Source of the DNA: DATDIC01 sp963764525
GTDB taxonomy: Bacteria > Pseudomonadota > Alphaproteobacteria > Acetobacterales > Acetobacteraceae
NCBI GenBank assembly: GCA_963764525.1
Contig: CAVXTC010000011.1
Location: 121,785 to 185,784 of the forward strand
DNA length: 64,000 nucleotides
Reading direction: 5' to 3'
Translations under genes and position numbers: made by a program
In this document: positions 1 through 9,237 of the stretch, one piece after another
How the letters are laid out: each line of letters opens with the position of its first letter
Position numbering within the stretch: the stretch's first letter is position 1
The notes under the pieces: generated by a model
The model's input: the letters and a program-made list of their open reading frames with translations, nothing else
The model's database searches: none
Told to the model about the DNA's origin: nothing

Positions 1-142
1 GCAGGACGAGCAGATCGAGGCCCGCAAGGTCGGTTTCGGTGTGCCAGATCATGCGTGGGGGGCTGCCGAAGGAGTGTTCCAGCGCGATTGCCATGTCGCG
101 CTCGCGGTTGATGCCGGGGAACAGCACGATGGCGGCGTTCAT
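1..142 (-). CDS. purQ: Phosphoribosylformylglycinamidine synthase, glutaminase subunit PurQ (5' part only)
   Basis: The gene runs off the left edge, so only about 47 N-terminal residues are visible. They begin MNAAIVLFPGINRERDMAIA, the typical PurQ start leading into the class I glutamine amidotransferase fold. PurQ supplies ammonia to PurL for converting FGAR to FGAM in cytosolic purine synthesis. Its ATG overlaps the purS TGA (ATGA), so the two are translationally coupled. The catalytic Cys-His-Glu residues lie outside the window. The identification rests on the N-terminus and the purC-purS context. Confidence 0.85.
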   Translation of the reverse strand, partial: MNAAIVLFPGINRERDMAIALEHSFGSPPRMIWHTETDLAGLDLLVL

Positions 143-384
143 CACTGGTCCACCGCGACATGCCAGCTTTCGATCACCATGTTGGCGAGCAGGCGCCGTG
201 CCATTTCCTCAGCCGCCAGTTTCGCTTTTGCCGGATCTGTCTCGGTGAGTTGCAATTCGATCACTTTGCCGGCGCGCACGTCCTCGACACCGGTGAAGCC
301 CAGATTGCGCAGCGCGTGGCCGATCGCCTTGCCCTGCGGATCGAGCACGCCGGGTTTCAGCATGACGGTGACGATTGCTTTCAC
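142..384 (-). CDS. purS: Phosphoribosylformylglycinamidine synthase subunit PurS
   Basis: PurS is the small partner that bridges PurL and PurQ in the three-part FGAM synthase. The product is 80 residues, the usual PurS length, and contains the family stretch VMLKPGVLDPQGKAI. I chose the GTG at 382-384 because homology begins there; the 15 codons upstream are Pro/Gly-rich and not PurS-like. It lies downstream of purC, separated by about 205 bp holding a palindromic repeat, and overlaps purQ by 4 bp. Confidence 0.9.
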   Translation of the reverse strand: MKAIVTVMLKPGVLDPQGKAIGHALRNLGFTGVEDVRAGKVIELQLTETDPAKAKLAAEEMARRLLANMVIESWHVAVDQ

Positions 385-469
385 AACGCCCGGCGGGGAG
401 AGGCCCGGCCGCCCCCCGGTCCCCCGCAAACGTCGGAGTCCATGCGGCGACGCGGCCAGGCTTCGGATG

Positions 470-555
470 CGTCATGCCCGCGAAGCCGGGTATCCGTGCA
501 GGCCGGCTCGGTGTTTCGTGCGGGCCGGGTGGATTCCCGCTTTCGCGGGAATGAC
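470..555. repeat. Palindromic repeat, family C (TTCCCGC...GCGGGAA pair)
   Basis: Two facing palindromes, a GCCCGCGAAGCCGGG half and a perfect ATTCCCGC-TTTC-GCGGGAAT hairpin at 533-552, sit between purC and purS inside the operon. A third degenerate GCGCGGGAATGAT follows at about 558. Related copies occur at 35574-35652 and 63932-63954. It would form strong hairpins in the purC-purS transcript and could influence relative expression of the two genes; that role is inference. Confidence 0.75.
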
Positions 556-589
556 AAGGCGCGCGGGAATGATGGAGTGCGCGGGACTG

Positions 590-1354
590 TCATTGCATCG
601 TCTCCGGGCCCTTCATGTCGCGCGATCCGGCCTCCGGCAGAATACCGAGCCGCTTAGCGACCTCCTGATAGGCTTCCTCCACCTTGCCGAGGTCACGACG
701 AAACCGGTCCTTGTCCATCTTCTCGTTGGTCTTGCTGTCCCATAACCGGCAATTGTCCGGGCTGATCTCGTCGGCCAGCACGATGCGCATCTCATCGTTC
801 TCCCACAGGCGGCCGAACTCCAGCTTGAAATCCACCAACGATATGCCGACGCCGAGGAACAGCCCGGTCAGGAAATCGTTGATGCGCAAGGTCAGCGCCA
901 CGACATCATCGAGGTCCTGGGTGTTGGCCCAGCCGAAGCAGGTGACGTGCTCCTCGGAGACCAGCGGGTCGCCCAGCGCGTCGTTCTTGTAGTTGTATTC
1001 GATGATGGAGCGGGGCAGGCGGGTGCCCTCGGGGATGCCCAGCCGCTGGCTCAGGCTGCCGGCGGCGATGTTGCGCACCACCACTTCCAGCGGAATGATC
1101 TCGACCTCCCGGATCAGTTGCTCGCGCATGTTCAGCCGGCGGACGAAATGCGTGGGGATGCCGATCTCGGCGAGGCGCATCATCAGGTATTCGCTGATCC
1201 GGTTGTTCAGCACGCCCTTGCCGGTGATGATTCCCTTCTTCTGCGCGTTGAACGCGGTGGCGTCGTCCTTGAAATACTGCACCAGGGTGCCGGGCTCCGG
1301 ACCCTCGAACAGGATCTTGGCTTTTCCTTCATAGAGCTGACGGCGGCGGGCCAT
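590..1354 (-). CDS. purC: SAICAR synthetase PurC
   Basis: PurC joins CAIR to aspartate using ATP, forming SAICAR in the purine pathway. The protein has 254 residues, the family length, and begins MARRRQLYEGKAKILFEGPE. It shows the nucleotide-binding YEGKAK start, the conserved VVRNIAAGS stretch near residue 95, and the signatures VDFKLEFG and DEISPDNCRLWD. It is intact. A longer reading frame extends upstream from this start into gmk sequence, but that extension is an out-of-frame artefact. It starts the purC-purS-purQ run. Confidence 0.96.
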   Translation of the reverse strand: MARRRQLYEGKAKILFEGPEPGTLVQYFKDDATAFNAQKKGIITGKGVLNNRISEYLMMRLAEIGIPTHFVRRLNMREQLIREVEIIPLEVVVRNIAAGSLSQRLGIPEGTRLPRSIIEYNYKNDALGDPLVSEEHVTCFGWANTQDLDDVVALTLRINDFLTGLFLGVGISLVDFKLEFGRLWENDEMRIVLADEISPDNCRLWDSKTNEKMDKDRFRRDLGKVEEAYQEVAKRLGILPEAGSRDMKGPETMQ

Positions 1355-1479
1355 CGCAATTCCCTTCAGGCAGCCCCGCGCCGGAGCACGGGGACGCGAC
1401 GCCGCCCGGAGACGCGGCGTGCGGGGTATAGCAGCGGCGCGCCCGCCCCGCCAAACCGCCCGCCGATCTCCACCGGCCG

Positions 1480-2131
1480 TCAGGTGCCTGGGGACGCCCC
1501 AAGTCCGGCCACGAAATCCGACAGCCCGGCCAGCCGGGGAGTGGCAGAGCGGGCCGCGTGCAGCACGGCCAGGACCTCGGACACGCAGCGATCGAACGTG
1601 TCGTTCACCACCACGTGGTCGAATTCGGCGCAGTGGCTGATTTCGTCGCGGGCGCGGGCCATGCGGCGGGCGATCTCGGCCGGGTTGTCGCCGCGGCGGC
1701 GCAAACGCGCCTCCAGCGCGGCCAGCGTCGGGGGCAGCAGGAAAACGCCCAGCACGTCGCCGGGCAGGGCGGTGCGGAGGCTGCGGAAGCCCTGCCAATC
1801 GATATCGAACAGGACGTCCTGTCCGGCGCCAAGGGCCGCCTCGACCGGCGCCCGCGGGGTGCCGTAACAGTGCCGCCCCAGCACGCGGGCCCATTCCAGC
1901 AGGCTGTCCGCGGCCACCAGCGCCGTGAATTCCGCCTCGATCGCAGAAATGGTATTCGATGCCGTTGCGCTCTCCGGGTCGCGGCGGGCGGGTGGTGACG
2001 CTGACCGACAGGGTCAGCGCGGCCTCGCCGGCCAGCAGGGCGCGGGCGATCGAGCTCTTGCCCCCGCCGGACGGACCGGCGAGCACCAGGCACAGTCCGC
2101 GGCGGCCGATCCTGTGGCTGGTCTCTGTCAT
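1480..2131 (-). CDS. gmk: Guanylate kinase (frameshifted)
   Basis: Gmk phosphorylates GMP to GDP and is essential. The N-terminal frame carries the P-loop GPSGGGKSS (about residues 18-26) and the GMP-binding stretch TTRPPRPGERNGIEYHF. The C-terminal frame continues from VAADSLLEWARVLGRHCYGT to the stop. The frames join at about 1935, where GAT CGA G GCG GAA TTC has one G too many for the expected D-R-A-E-F. For an essential gene a sequencing error is more likely than loss. The ATG overlaps the yicC stop (ATGA). Confidence 0.9.
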
Positions 2132-3027
2132 TCGATGTTCTGCACCTGCTCGCGCATCTGCTCGATCGCCGCCTTGAGCCGCAATCCAGTCGCCGTCAGC
2201 GCGGCGGAGGCGGACTTGCTGCACAGCGTGTTGGCCTCCCGGTTGAACTCCTGGATCAGGAAATCGAGGCGGCGGCCCACCGCCGCACCTTCGGCGATCA
2301 ACGCGCGCGCCGCGGCGATGTGGCTGGCCAGCCGGTCCAACTCCTCCCGCACGTCGGAGCGGGCGGCCAGCAATGCGATTTCCTGGGCGATCCGGTCTTC
2401 GGGCAGCGGTGGCGTTTCGCGCAACAGCGCCCGCAGGTTGTCCATCAGACGGGCGCGCTGGAACGCTGGCTGGTCCGCCGCGTCGGTCGCGGCCTGAACG
2501 TGCAGCGCCGCGATCTCGTTCAGCAGGGTGTCAAGCACGCCGGCGAGTCGCTCGCCTTCCGCCCGTCGCGCCCCGAACAGCGCGTCGAGAGCCGCCCGGA
2601 ACCCCGCGCGCACCATCTCGGCCGCTGCGGCCGGCGGTGGCTCATCCTGTTCCGGCACCGCGGAGCGCAGCACGCCGGGAAGTGCCAGCAACGCCTCGGC
2701 GCGCGGTGGTGGGGCGCCGGGAATGCGCGCGGCCAACGCCAAAGCGAGCGACAGCGCCTGGTCCAGCGCCGCTGGATCGGGGGCGAGGCGTGCCTCCGTC
2801 TCGCGCTTCACCGTCAGATTGGCGGTGACATTGCCGCGCGTCAGCGCGCGGCTGGCGGCTTCGCGCAGGGACGGCTCCAGCGTGTCCCAGCCGGGCGGCA
2901 GGCGGAGGCGGAGGTCGAGCCCGCGCCCGTTCACGCTGCGCAGCTCCCAGGTCCAGACGAGACCGTGGCCCCGGCCGGCGGTGCGGCCGAAGCCGGTCAT
3001 CGAGGAAAGCTGGTTGATGTCGATCAT
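2128..3027 (-). CDS. yicC: YicC/YloC family endoribonuclease
   Basis: The 299-residue product has the family N-terminal block SSMTGFGR and the C-terminal block LDFLIQEFNREANTL, which are the most conserved parts of YicC. Family members are reported endoribonucleases that affect small-RNA turnover, acting in the cytosol. The gene directly precedes and overlaps gmk, an arrangement common in Proteobacteria. The ATG at 3025-3027 is used; an internal Met just before TGFGR is possible but would shorten the usual length. Confidence 0.9.
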   Translation of the reverse strand: MIDINQLSSMTGFGRTAGRGHGLVWTWELRSVNGRGLDLRLRLPPGWDTLEPSLREAASRALTRGNVTANLTVKRETEARLAPDPAALDQALSLALALAARIPGAPPPRAEALLALPGVLRSAVPEQDEPPPAAAAEMVRAGFRAALDALFGARRAEGERLAGVLDTLLNEIAALHVQAATDAADQPAFQRARLMDNLRALLRETPPLPEDRIAQEIALLAARSDVREELDRLASHIAAARALIAEGAAVGRRLDFLIQEFNREANTLCSKSASAALTATGLRLKAAIEQMREQVQNIE

Positions 3028-3079
3028 GTACGGCTTCTATCAGCGCCGGGCGAAGCCGCAATATGCTGCCGCGGAAACG

Positions 3080-4258
3080 CTAAGTCGCCACCTTGCCGAC
3101 TTGCTGCGTGCGCGCCGCCCAGTGCCACACCACCAGCCCGGCGGCGATCAGCACCGCCGGCATGACCGACAGATTGAGCACGCTCCAACCCGCCGTGGCC
3201 TCGATCGCCCCGGAGGCGAACGCGGTTCCGGCAACCGTCCCGAAGACAATGAAATCGTTGGTGACCTGGACGCGGACCCGTTCCTCAGCGTCATGCGCGG
3301 TGGACAGCAACGCGGTGGCGCCGACGAACATGAAGTTCCAGCCCACGCCAAGCAGCATCAGTGCGACGACGAAGGTGCTGAAAAAGGGGTCGAAGCCGAT
3401 ATTGACGGCGACACAGCAAGACGTCAGCAGCGCGCCGGCCAGGATCACGCGGTGCGCGCCGAAACGCTGGATCAATCGGCCGGTGACGAAGCCCGGCAGG
3501 AACATGGCGATCGAATGGGCGCGGATCACGTCCGCCGAGGCATCGACGCCAAACCCGCAGATCATCATCTGCAGCGGCGTGGATGCCATGACCAGGTTCA
3601 TCGAGCCGTAGCCCGCCACGCCCGCCATCACCGCAACGAAGAAGGTTGGCCGGGCGATGATGTCACGGAACGCCACCGGGATGCCGCGGCGCGGCGGCGC
3701 CGGCGGCAGGCGGATGAACACCAGCAGGCAGGCGGCCAGCGCCGGCAGTACCAGCAGCGTCAGGTAGGTGCCGAGGAACTGAAAGCCGGGGATCGCCTCG
3801 TTGGTGCGCTTGACGATCTCCGGGCCGAGGACCGCGGCGACCAGCCCGCCTGTCATCACCAGCGCGATGGCCCGCGGGCGGGCTTCCGGCGCGGCCACCT
3901 CGGCGGCGGCGAAACGGAGGTGCTGGGAGATGCCGAACCCCATGCCGGCCGGGACCGCGGCCAGGCAGTAGATCAGGAAGCTGCCGCGCCAGACCCCGAG
4001 CGCGAAACTCAGGCTGCCCAACAGCATCAGCACCACGCCCAGCCAGAAGCCCGGCCGGCGGCCGAGTCGGGCGAACACGATGCCGGCCGGAATCGAGCCG
4101 GCCATGACGCCGGCCATCTGGATCGCCATCGGCAAGGTGGTCATCGCCCGATCGACCGCGAGCGTGTGGCCGATCAGCGAGGCCATCACCACCTGGCCGG
4201 ACATCACGGCGTTCATCAGCGCCTGACAGCAGAACAGCAGCCAGACGTTACGGTTCAT
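3080..4258 (-). CDS. MFS transporter
   Basis: This is a 392-residue, strongly hydrophobic protein with about 12 predicted transmembrane segments and no signal peptide. The loop between segments 2 and 3 reads FARLGRRPGFWLG, matching the major facilitator signature (G-x-x-x-D/R-R-x-G-R-R). Substrate is not evident; the short loops resemble drug or metabolite exporters. It lies 28 bp downstream of thiL on the same strand, so it may share a transcript, but nothing links it to thiamine. The reading frame is intact. Confidence 0.8.
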   Translation of the reverse strand: MNRNVWLLFCCQALMNAVMSGQVVMASLIGHTLAVDRAMTTLPMAIQMAGVMAGSIPAGIVFARLGRRPGFWLGVVLMLLGSLSFALGVWRGSFLIYCLAAVPAGMGFGISQHLRFAAAEVAAPEARPRAIALVMTGGLVAAVLGPEIVKRTNEAIPGFQFLGTYLTLLVLPALAACLLVFIRLPPAPPRRGIPVAFRDIIARPTFFVAVMAGVAGYGSMNLVMASTPLQMMICGFGVDASADVIRAHSIAMFLPGFVTGRLIQRFGAHRVILAGALLTSCCVAVNIGFDPFFSTFVVALMLLGVGWNFMFVGATALLSTAHDAEERVRVQVTNDFIVFGTVAGTAFASGAIEATAGWSVLNLSVMPAVLIAAGLVVWHWAARTQQVGKVAT

Positions 4259-4286
4259 GGTGTCGCGCCGGGCGCCGGTTCATTGC

Positions 4287-5245
4287 TCAGAAATGGCTCC
4301 ATCCGCCGGCGCCGAGCTGCATCGGCGCGCCGTTCGCGTCGCGCACCATGACCCCCGGCGGACCGGCGCGGAAGCGGCCGATGCGGGTAACCGTCATGCC
4401 GGCCGCGAGGGCGGCTTCAAGCAAGGCGGGTTCGCGGCCGGGCGGCACGGCGAGCAGCAGCTCGTAATCATCGCCGCCGGTCAGACAGGTCGGCAGCCAG
4501 TTCGGGCCGGCGGCGCGCGCGGCGGGGAGAGCGGCACAGCCCCTGCCTCGATCTCGGCTGCGATGCCGCCGGCGCGGCACAGATGGCCGAGGTCCTGGAC
4601 CAGCCCATCGGATACATCCATGCCCGCCGATGCGATGCCGGCGATTTCCAGCCCGATTCGCGGCTGCGGCAGCCGGTAGCGGTCGAGCAGGTAGCCCGTG
4701 GAATCAACCAGCCGCCCGCGCGCAGCTGCGAGCCCGAGTGCGCCGTCGCCGATCGTGCCGGTGACCCAGATACCGTCTCCGGCCTGCGCGCCGGCGCGGC
4801 GGACCGCGGCGCCGGGCGCGACATGGCCGATCGCGGTCAGCGACAGAGTGATCGGCCCGGGCGTGGATGTGGTGTCGCCACCGAGCAGGGTGATGCCATA
4901 CGCAGCCTGATCCCGCGCAAGCCCCGCGGCAAATCCGGCGAACCACGGATCCGGTGTGTCACGCGGCGCAGCAACCGTGATCAGATAGCCGAGCGGCACC
5001 GCGCCTTTCGCGGCGAGGTCCGACAGATTGACGCGCAACAGCTTGCGCCCGACCAATTCCGCCGGGTCATCGACCAGGAAATGCACGCCGGCGACCATCG
5101 CATCGACCGTGAGCACCAACTCACGCTCGGGTGGCGGGGCTATTACCGCCGCGTCGTCGGCAAGATCCAGCGCGCCGGGTCCTGCCAGCGGACGAAAATG
5201 CCGCGCGATCAGCGCGAATTCGGGCGGCAGTTCGGTCTCGGACAT
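4287..5245 (-). CDS. thiL: Thiamine-monophosphate kinase (frameshifted)
   Basis: ThiL phosphorylates thiamine monophosphate to the cofactor TPP. The N-terminal frame shows LTVDAMVAGVHF, GGDTTSTPGP and MDVSDGLVQDL, the AIR-synthase-like Mg-ATP binding blocks. The second frame continues with WLPTCLTGGDDYELLLAVPP to the end. The frames differ as if one base were missing near 4525-4532, in a run of CG-rich triplets. In many Alphaproteobacteria thiL follows nusB; here a 4-kb sugar transporter lies between them. The start ATG is at 5243-5245. Confidence 0.9.
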
Positions 5246-5356
5246 GATGGGCGCTTGTGGACCCAGCGGACTTGCGAGGAAAGGGCTTGAGGCACGCGCG
5301 TGCCTCGGGGATGCTCATGCGGGCCACGATAACGGCCAAGCGAAGGAGGAAGCACC

Positions 5357-6406
5357 ATGTCCAATCAGTTCCGTCTGCCGTCCCCGAAGCGTCGCCGCTT
5401 CATGCAAGCCGCTGGCGCCTCGGCCGCGGCTGCGGCGCTGCTCGGCGGCTTCGGCATCGACCCGGCCCGCGCACAGGCGGCGATGGAGGCCGCCGGGCGG
5501 TCGGGGAAGCCGTTGAAGGCCGCGTTCAGCAATGCCGGATTGCAGGCGACCTGGTGCGCCCAGGGCAAGCGCGCCGCGGAGTACTGGGGCAAGCTGTTCA
5601 ATGTGGACGTGACCTGGTTCGACGGCGAACTGGCGGCCACCAAGCAGCGCGCCGCGATCGACGACATGGCGTCGCGCAAATGGGACTTCGTCGCCATCCA
5701 GGCGTTCGGCATCGGCACGCTGACCGCGCCGGTCAACAAGATGATCGACGCCGGCACACCGGTGATCGACATGGACACGCTGATCGCGCCGCTGGATCAG
5801 ATCAACGTGCACAGTTTCATCGCGCCCGACAACGAATTCATGGGTGCCTCGGTGACGCAGGCGCTGATCGATGCGATCGGCGGCAAGGGGAACGTGATCA
5901 TGACCCAGGGTGCACTGGGTCATACCGGCGCGCAGGGCCGCGCTCGGGGTTTCAATTCCATCGTCAAGAAATATCCGGACATCAAGGTGCTGGATACCCA
6001 GCCGGCCGACTGGGACGTGACCAAAGTGGCGCGCATCTGGGAGACCCTGCTGACCAAATATCCGCAGATCGACGCCGCCTATTTCCACAATGACGACATG
6101 GCGCTGGCGGCCTACAACGTGATGAAGGCGCACAACCGGACCAGCATCAAGATCGGCGGCTGCGATGCCATGCCGCCGGCCCTGGTGGCGGTGACCGAGG
6201 GGCGGATGCTGGCCACGGTGCGCAACCCGTCATGCCGCATCCACGGCGGCGCGCTGATCGCCGGCGTTGCGGCGGTGGTATCGGGTGAAAAGACCGGCGC
6301 CGGCGGCAACGGCACGATCCCGAAGAACATCATCGCCGACGGCCCGGTGGTGACCAAGGCGAATGCGCCGGGCATGATGTGGATGGAGGATCACTTCCTG
6401 ATCTGA
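5357..6406 (+). CDS. Sugar ABC transporter, periplasmic binding protein (RbsB-like)
   Basis: This 349-residue protein is a periplasmic-binding-protein-I/RbsB type solute receptor. An N-terminal export signal has KRRRFMQAAGASAAAAALL, consistent with Tat or Sec, with cleavage near ARAQA. The mature part has the two-lobed fold blocks DFVAIQAFGIGTLTAPVNKM and AYFHNDDMALAAYNVMKAH. A near-perfect Shine-Dalgarno sequence (GAAGGAGGA) precedes the ATG. It heads an operon with the ATPase at 6633 and permease at 8134. The ligand is probably a pentose, polyol or related sugar; this cannot be fixed from sequence. Confidence 0.88.
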   Translation: MSNQFRLPSPKRRRFMQAAGASAAAAALLGGFGIDPARAQAAMEAAGRSGKPLKAAFSNAGLQATWCAQGKRAAEYWGKLFNVDVTWFDGELAATKQRAAIDDMASRKWDFVAIQAFGIGTLTAPVNKMIDAGTPVIDMDTLIAPLDQINVHSFIAPDNEFMGASVTQALIDAIGGKGNVIMTQGALGHTGAQGRARGFNSIVKKYPDIKVLDTQPADWDVTKVARIWETLLTKYPQIDAAYFHNDDMALAAYNVMKAHNRTSIKIGGCDAMPPALVAVTEGRMLATVRNPSCRIHGGALIAGVAAVVSGEKTGAGGNGTIPKNIIADGPVVTKANAPGMMWMEDHFLI

Positions 6407-6431
6407 GTTGGGCGGGGTGACGCGCGCGACG

Positions 6432-6617
6432 ACTCCCCCTCCCCTTGTGGGAGGGGGCTGGGGGGAGGGGTCGCGGCAAGTAGGGATCCGGACTCGCCGA
6501 ATGCGCCGCGAACCGACGTCGGCCAAACAACGAATATCAAAAATGCCCTTCGAATTGGCTATGAAAGTTGCGCGGCGACCCCTCCCCCCAACCCCCTCCC
6601 GCAAGGGGAGGGGGTGC
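6432..6617. repeat. Inverted-repeat element, family D (C/G-run arms)
   Basis: About 40-bp arms at 6432-6472 and 6576-6617 are near-exact reverse complements of each other (CCCCCTCCCCTTG... and ...CAAGGGGAGGGGG), enclosing about 105 bp. The unit occupies most of the gap between the binding-protein gene and its ATPase. A relative lies at 13702-13801. Hairpins between binding-protein and membrane-component genes are known to favour expression of the binding protein (malE-malF REP sequences); the same role here is inference. Confidence 0.75.
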
Positions 6618-6632
6618 CGGCCGTTGCCCTGA

Positions 6633-8122
6633 ATGGACCTTCTCCAACTTTCCGGTATTTCCAAGTCGTTCGGCGGGGTCGCTGCACTGCGCGAGGTGGA
6701 TTTCGCGCTGGAAACCGGTGAGATCCACGGCCTGGTCGGCGAGAACGGGGCGGGGAAATCCACCCTGATGAAAATCATCGCCGGCGTGCATCATGAATTC
6801 GGCGGAACGATGCGGCTGGACGGCGCGGCGGTACGCTTCGCCTCCGCCCGAGCGGCGCGTGAGGCAGGGATCGGCATGGTACACCAGGAGCTCTCGGCGG
6901 TTCGCGAGCTGACAGTCGCGGAGAACGTCTATCTCGGCGTGCAGCCGTTGACGCGCTTCGGCACGATCGACTGGCGGGCCATGCGTCGCGGCGCGCGGGA
7001 GCATCTGGCCGATCTGGGCATCGGGGTCGATCCGCGTGCAACGATGGGATCGCTCCCGCTCGGGTTGCAGCAGCTGGTCGAGATCGCCCGCGTGCTGTTT
7101 TCCGGCGCCCGCATCATCATCCTGGATGAGCCGACCTCGGCGCTGTCGCCGCCCGAGGTGGAGCGGCTGTTCGGCCTGCTGCGGCGCCTGCGCGAACAGG
7201 GCCGCAGCCTGATCTTCATTTCGCATTTCCTCGACGACGTGCTGGCGATCTGCGATCGCGTCACGGTGTTCCGCAACGGACGCGCCGTGGCGACTGCCGC
7301 CTGTGCCGAGGTGGACAAGGCGTGGGTCATCGATCGGATGATCGGCGCCGGACATGGCGAGCTGACCGAAAGCTATCTGGGGGAGCGCCAACTCGTCGGC
7401 CCCACCGACGCGGTCGGTTGTGATGGAAGCGCAGCGACCTGACGCTGCCCGGCGCGTTCCACGACGTGTCGTTGCAGGTGCGTGCGGGCGAGGTTCTCGG
7501 CATCTACGGTTTCATGGGTTCGGGACAGTTGGAACTGGCGCGTGCATTGTTCGGCAGAGTGCGGACGGCGTCCGGGCATATCGCGATCAACGGGCGCCGC
7601 CGGCGGCTGCGCAGCACCGCGGCGGCCCGTCGCGCCGGCATCGCGCTGGTGCCGGAAAGCCGGCGCAGCATGTTGTTCGCGCAGGAGCCGGTGTTCAAGA
7701 ACATGACGATCAGCATTCTCGGGCGCATCGCGCGGCTGCTGCTGCGCCCGGCGGCGGAACGCGAGATCGCCCGGCAGCGGATCGAGGCGCTGCGTATCCG
7801 TCCGCCCACGCCCGACCGGCCGCTCGGCACGCTGTCCGGAGGCAACCAGCAGAAGGTGGCGCTGGCGCGCTGGCTCACGCATTTGCCGGACGTGCTGATC
7901 CTGAGCGAGCCGACGCGTGGCATGGATGTGGGCGCCAAGGACGACGTGGTGAAGATCGTGCGGGGACTGCGCGAGCGGGGAATCGGCATTGTCGTGGTCT
8001 CGACCGAGCCGGAAACTGTGCTGGCTCTTGCCGATCGTGTCCTGGTGATGAAGAAGGGCGCGGTGGTGCGGGAATTCGCCGGCGAAGCGGTCAGCAAAGA
8101 CCGGCTGCTGGCCGCGGCGTGA
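6633..8122 (+). CDS. Sugar ABC transporter ATP-binding protein, RbsA/XylG type (frameshifted)
   Basis: This is a two-domain ATPase of the monosaccharide-uptake class. Domain 1 has Walker A GENGAGKS, a degenerate signature LGLQQ and Walker B IIILDEPTSAL. Domain 2 has the family's degenerate Walker A GFMGSGQ, signature LSGGNQQK and Walker B ILSEPTRGMD. Between domains, about 7405-7440, the frame changes; the sequence is explained best by two extra bases (near 7414 and 7433), giving a VVMEARDLTLPGAFHDVSL junction. It would power the permease 11 bp downstream. Confidence 0.88.
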
Positions 8123-8133
8123 AGGAACCGGTT

Positions 8134-9144
8134 ATGTCGGACGTGACGTTGCGCGAGCGGGGCGGGGCCGTCGCGTGGCTGCGCGGGCAGCTCCGCAACA
8201 TCGCGCCGTTCGCGACGCTGCTGTTCCTGGTGGTGTTCTTTGCCTTCGCCAGTCCGTCTTTCGCGTCGATGGGCAACGTTACGAACATCCTGACGCAGGT
8301 CTCGGTCACCGGCATCATCGCGGTGGGACTGACATTCGTGATCCTGTGCGCCGAGATCGACCTGTCGGTGGCGAGCATCGCCAATGCCGCCGGAATCATG
8401 GTCGCGTTCTTCACGCTGCAGGATTCCAGCGTGAACATCGCCAACGTGCCGCTGGCCGGCTGGGCGGCGATCGTGATCGCGCTGGCGGCCTGCGTGGCGC
8501 TGGGGGCGGTGAACGCGTTCGGCATGACGGTGATCGGCATTCCGTCGTTCATCATGACACTGGCGATGCTGCAGATCGGCGCCGGCATCTGTGCGCTGCT
8601 GGTGCGTGGACAGATCGCCTATGCGGTGCCGAAGCTGGTGGTCACGCTGGGCAGCAAGTCGCTCGGCCCGGTGCCGTGGATCGTGGTTGTCGCGGCGCTG
8701 ATCCTGCTGATCGCACATTTGGTGCTGACCTACACGCGGTTTGGGCGCTACGTGTACATGGTTGGCGGTAACCGCGAGGCGGCAGAATATTCCGGCGTGA
8801 ATGTGCGGGCGATCCTGACGACTGTCATGATCATCTCGGCAGTTTGTTCGGGGGTCGCCGGAATGCTGGGGGTGGCGTATTTCGGCAGCGCGCAGCAGAA
8901 CGAATTCGACACCTATCTGCTGGATTCGATTTCGGCGGTGGTGGTGGGGGGGACCAGCCTGTTCGGCGGGCAGGGCGGCATCGGCAACACGATCATTGGG
9001 CTGTTCGTGCTGGGGGTGCTGAACAACGGGCTGGATCACGTGGATATCGATAGCTTTCTGAAGATCCTGATCCGTGGGCTGATCCTGCTGATCGCACTGG
9101 TGATCAACGTTTATGCGCAGCGGATGCGAGGGGCGGTGGTGTAG
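8134..9144 (+). CDS. Sugar ABC transporter permease, RbsC type
   Basis: The 336-residue protein belongs to the BPD_transp_2 permease family, with 8-10 predicted membrane spans. It contains the coupling region AVGLTFVILCAEIDLSVASIA and the C-terminal GGTSLFGGQGGIGNTIIG block typical of RbsC/XylH. The ATG at 8134 has GAAGGA upstream; a longer upstream extension in this frame is an artefact of the ATPase gene. Its TAG stop (9142-9144) lies inside the first arm of a family B repeat. Confidence 0.92.
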   Translation: MSDVTLRERGGAVAWLRGQLRNIAPFATLLFLVVFFAFASPSFASMGNVTNILTQVSVTGIIAVGLTFVILCAEIDLSVASIANAAGIMVAFFTLQDSSVNIANVPLAGWAAIVIALAACVALGAVNAFGMTVIGIPSFIMTLAMLQIGAGICALLVRGQIAYAVPKLVVTLGSKSLGPVPWIVVVAALILLIAHLVLTYTRFGRYVYMVGGNREAAEYSGVNVRAILTTVMIISAVCSGVAGMLGVAYFGSAQQNEFDTYLLDSISAVVVGGTSLFGGQGGIGNTIIGLFVLGVLNNGLDHVDIDSFLKILIRGLILLIALVINVYAQRMRGAVV

Positions 9145-9208
9145 GGCGGAACAGCGAAGCGCATTCCGCCACTCCGCCGGCGGAATGCGCTTCGCTTTTC
9201 CGCCCTAC
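9141..9208. repeat. Palindromic repeat, family B (GTAGGGCGGAA arms)
   Basis: An imperfect inverted repeat of 68 bp with arms GTAGGGCGGAACAGCGAAGC and its reverse complement. It lies between the convergent permease gene and nusB and could act as a bidirectional terminator. The first arm contains the permease stop codon. Other copies are at 26716-26784 and 56559-56626, with a half copy at 34121-34150. Confidence 0.9.
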
Positions 9209-9237
9209 CCAAAGTCCCTTGAACGCCGCGAACTGCA

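Noticed and set aside
590..2224. A 544-residue frame joining gmk-like and PurC sequence as one protein
   Set aside because: The middle part is out-of-frame gmk sequence. PurC has its own ATG at 1352-1354 and normal length; the join results from a one-base error in gmk.
2528..4351. A 607-residue plus-strand open frame
   Set aside because: It lies opposite yicC and the MFS gene, has the Arg/Gln/His-rich composition of antisense frames in GC-rich DNA, and no recognisable domain.
7504..9039. A 511-residue minus-strand frame opposite the sugar transporter
   Set aside because: Composition is His/Gln/Arg-rich antisense of membrane-protein codons; no start signal or domain.
7420..9144. A 574-residue frame joining ATPase and permease
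   Set aside because: The N-terminal part is the wrong frame of the ATPase gene. The permease starts at 8134 with its own ribosome binding site.
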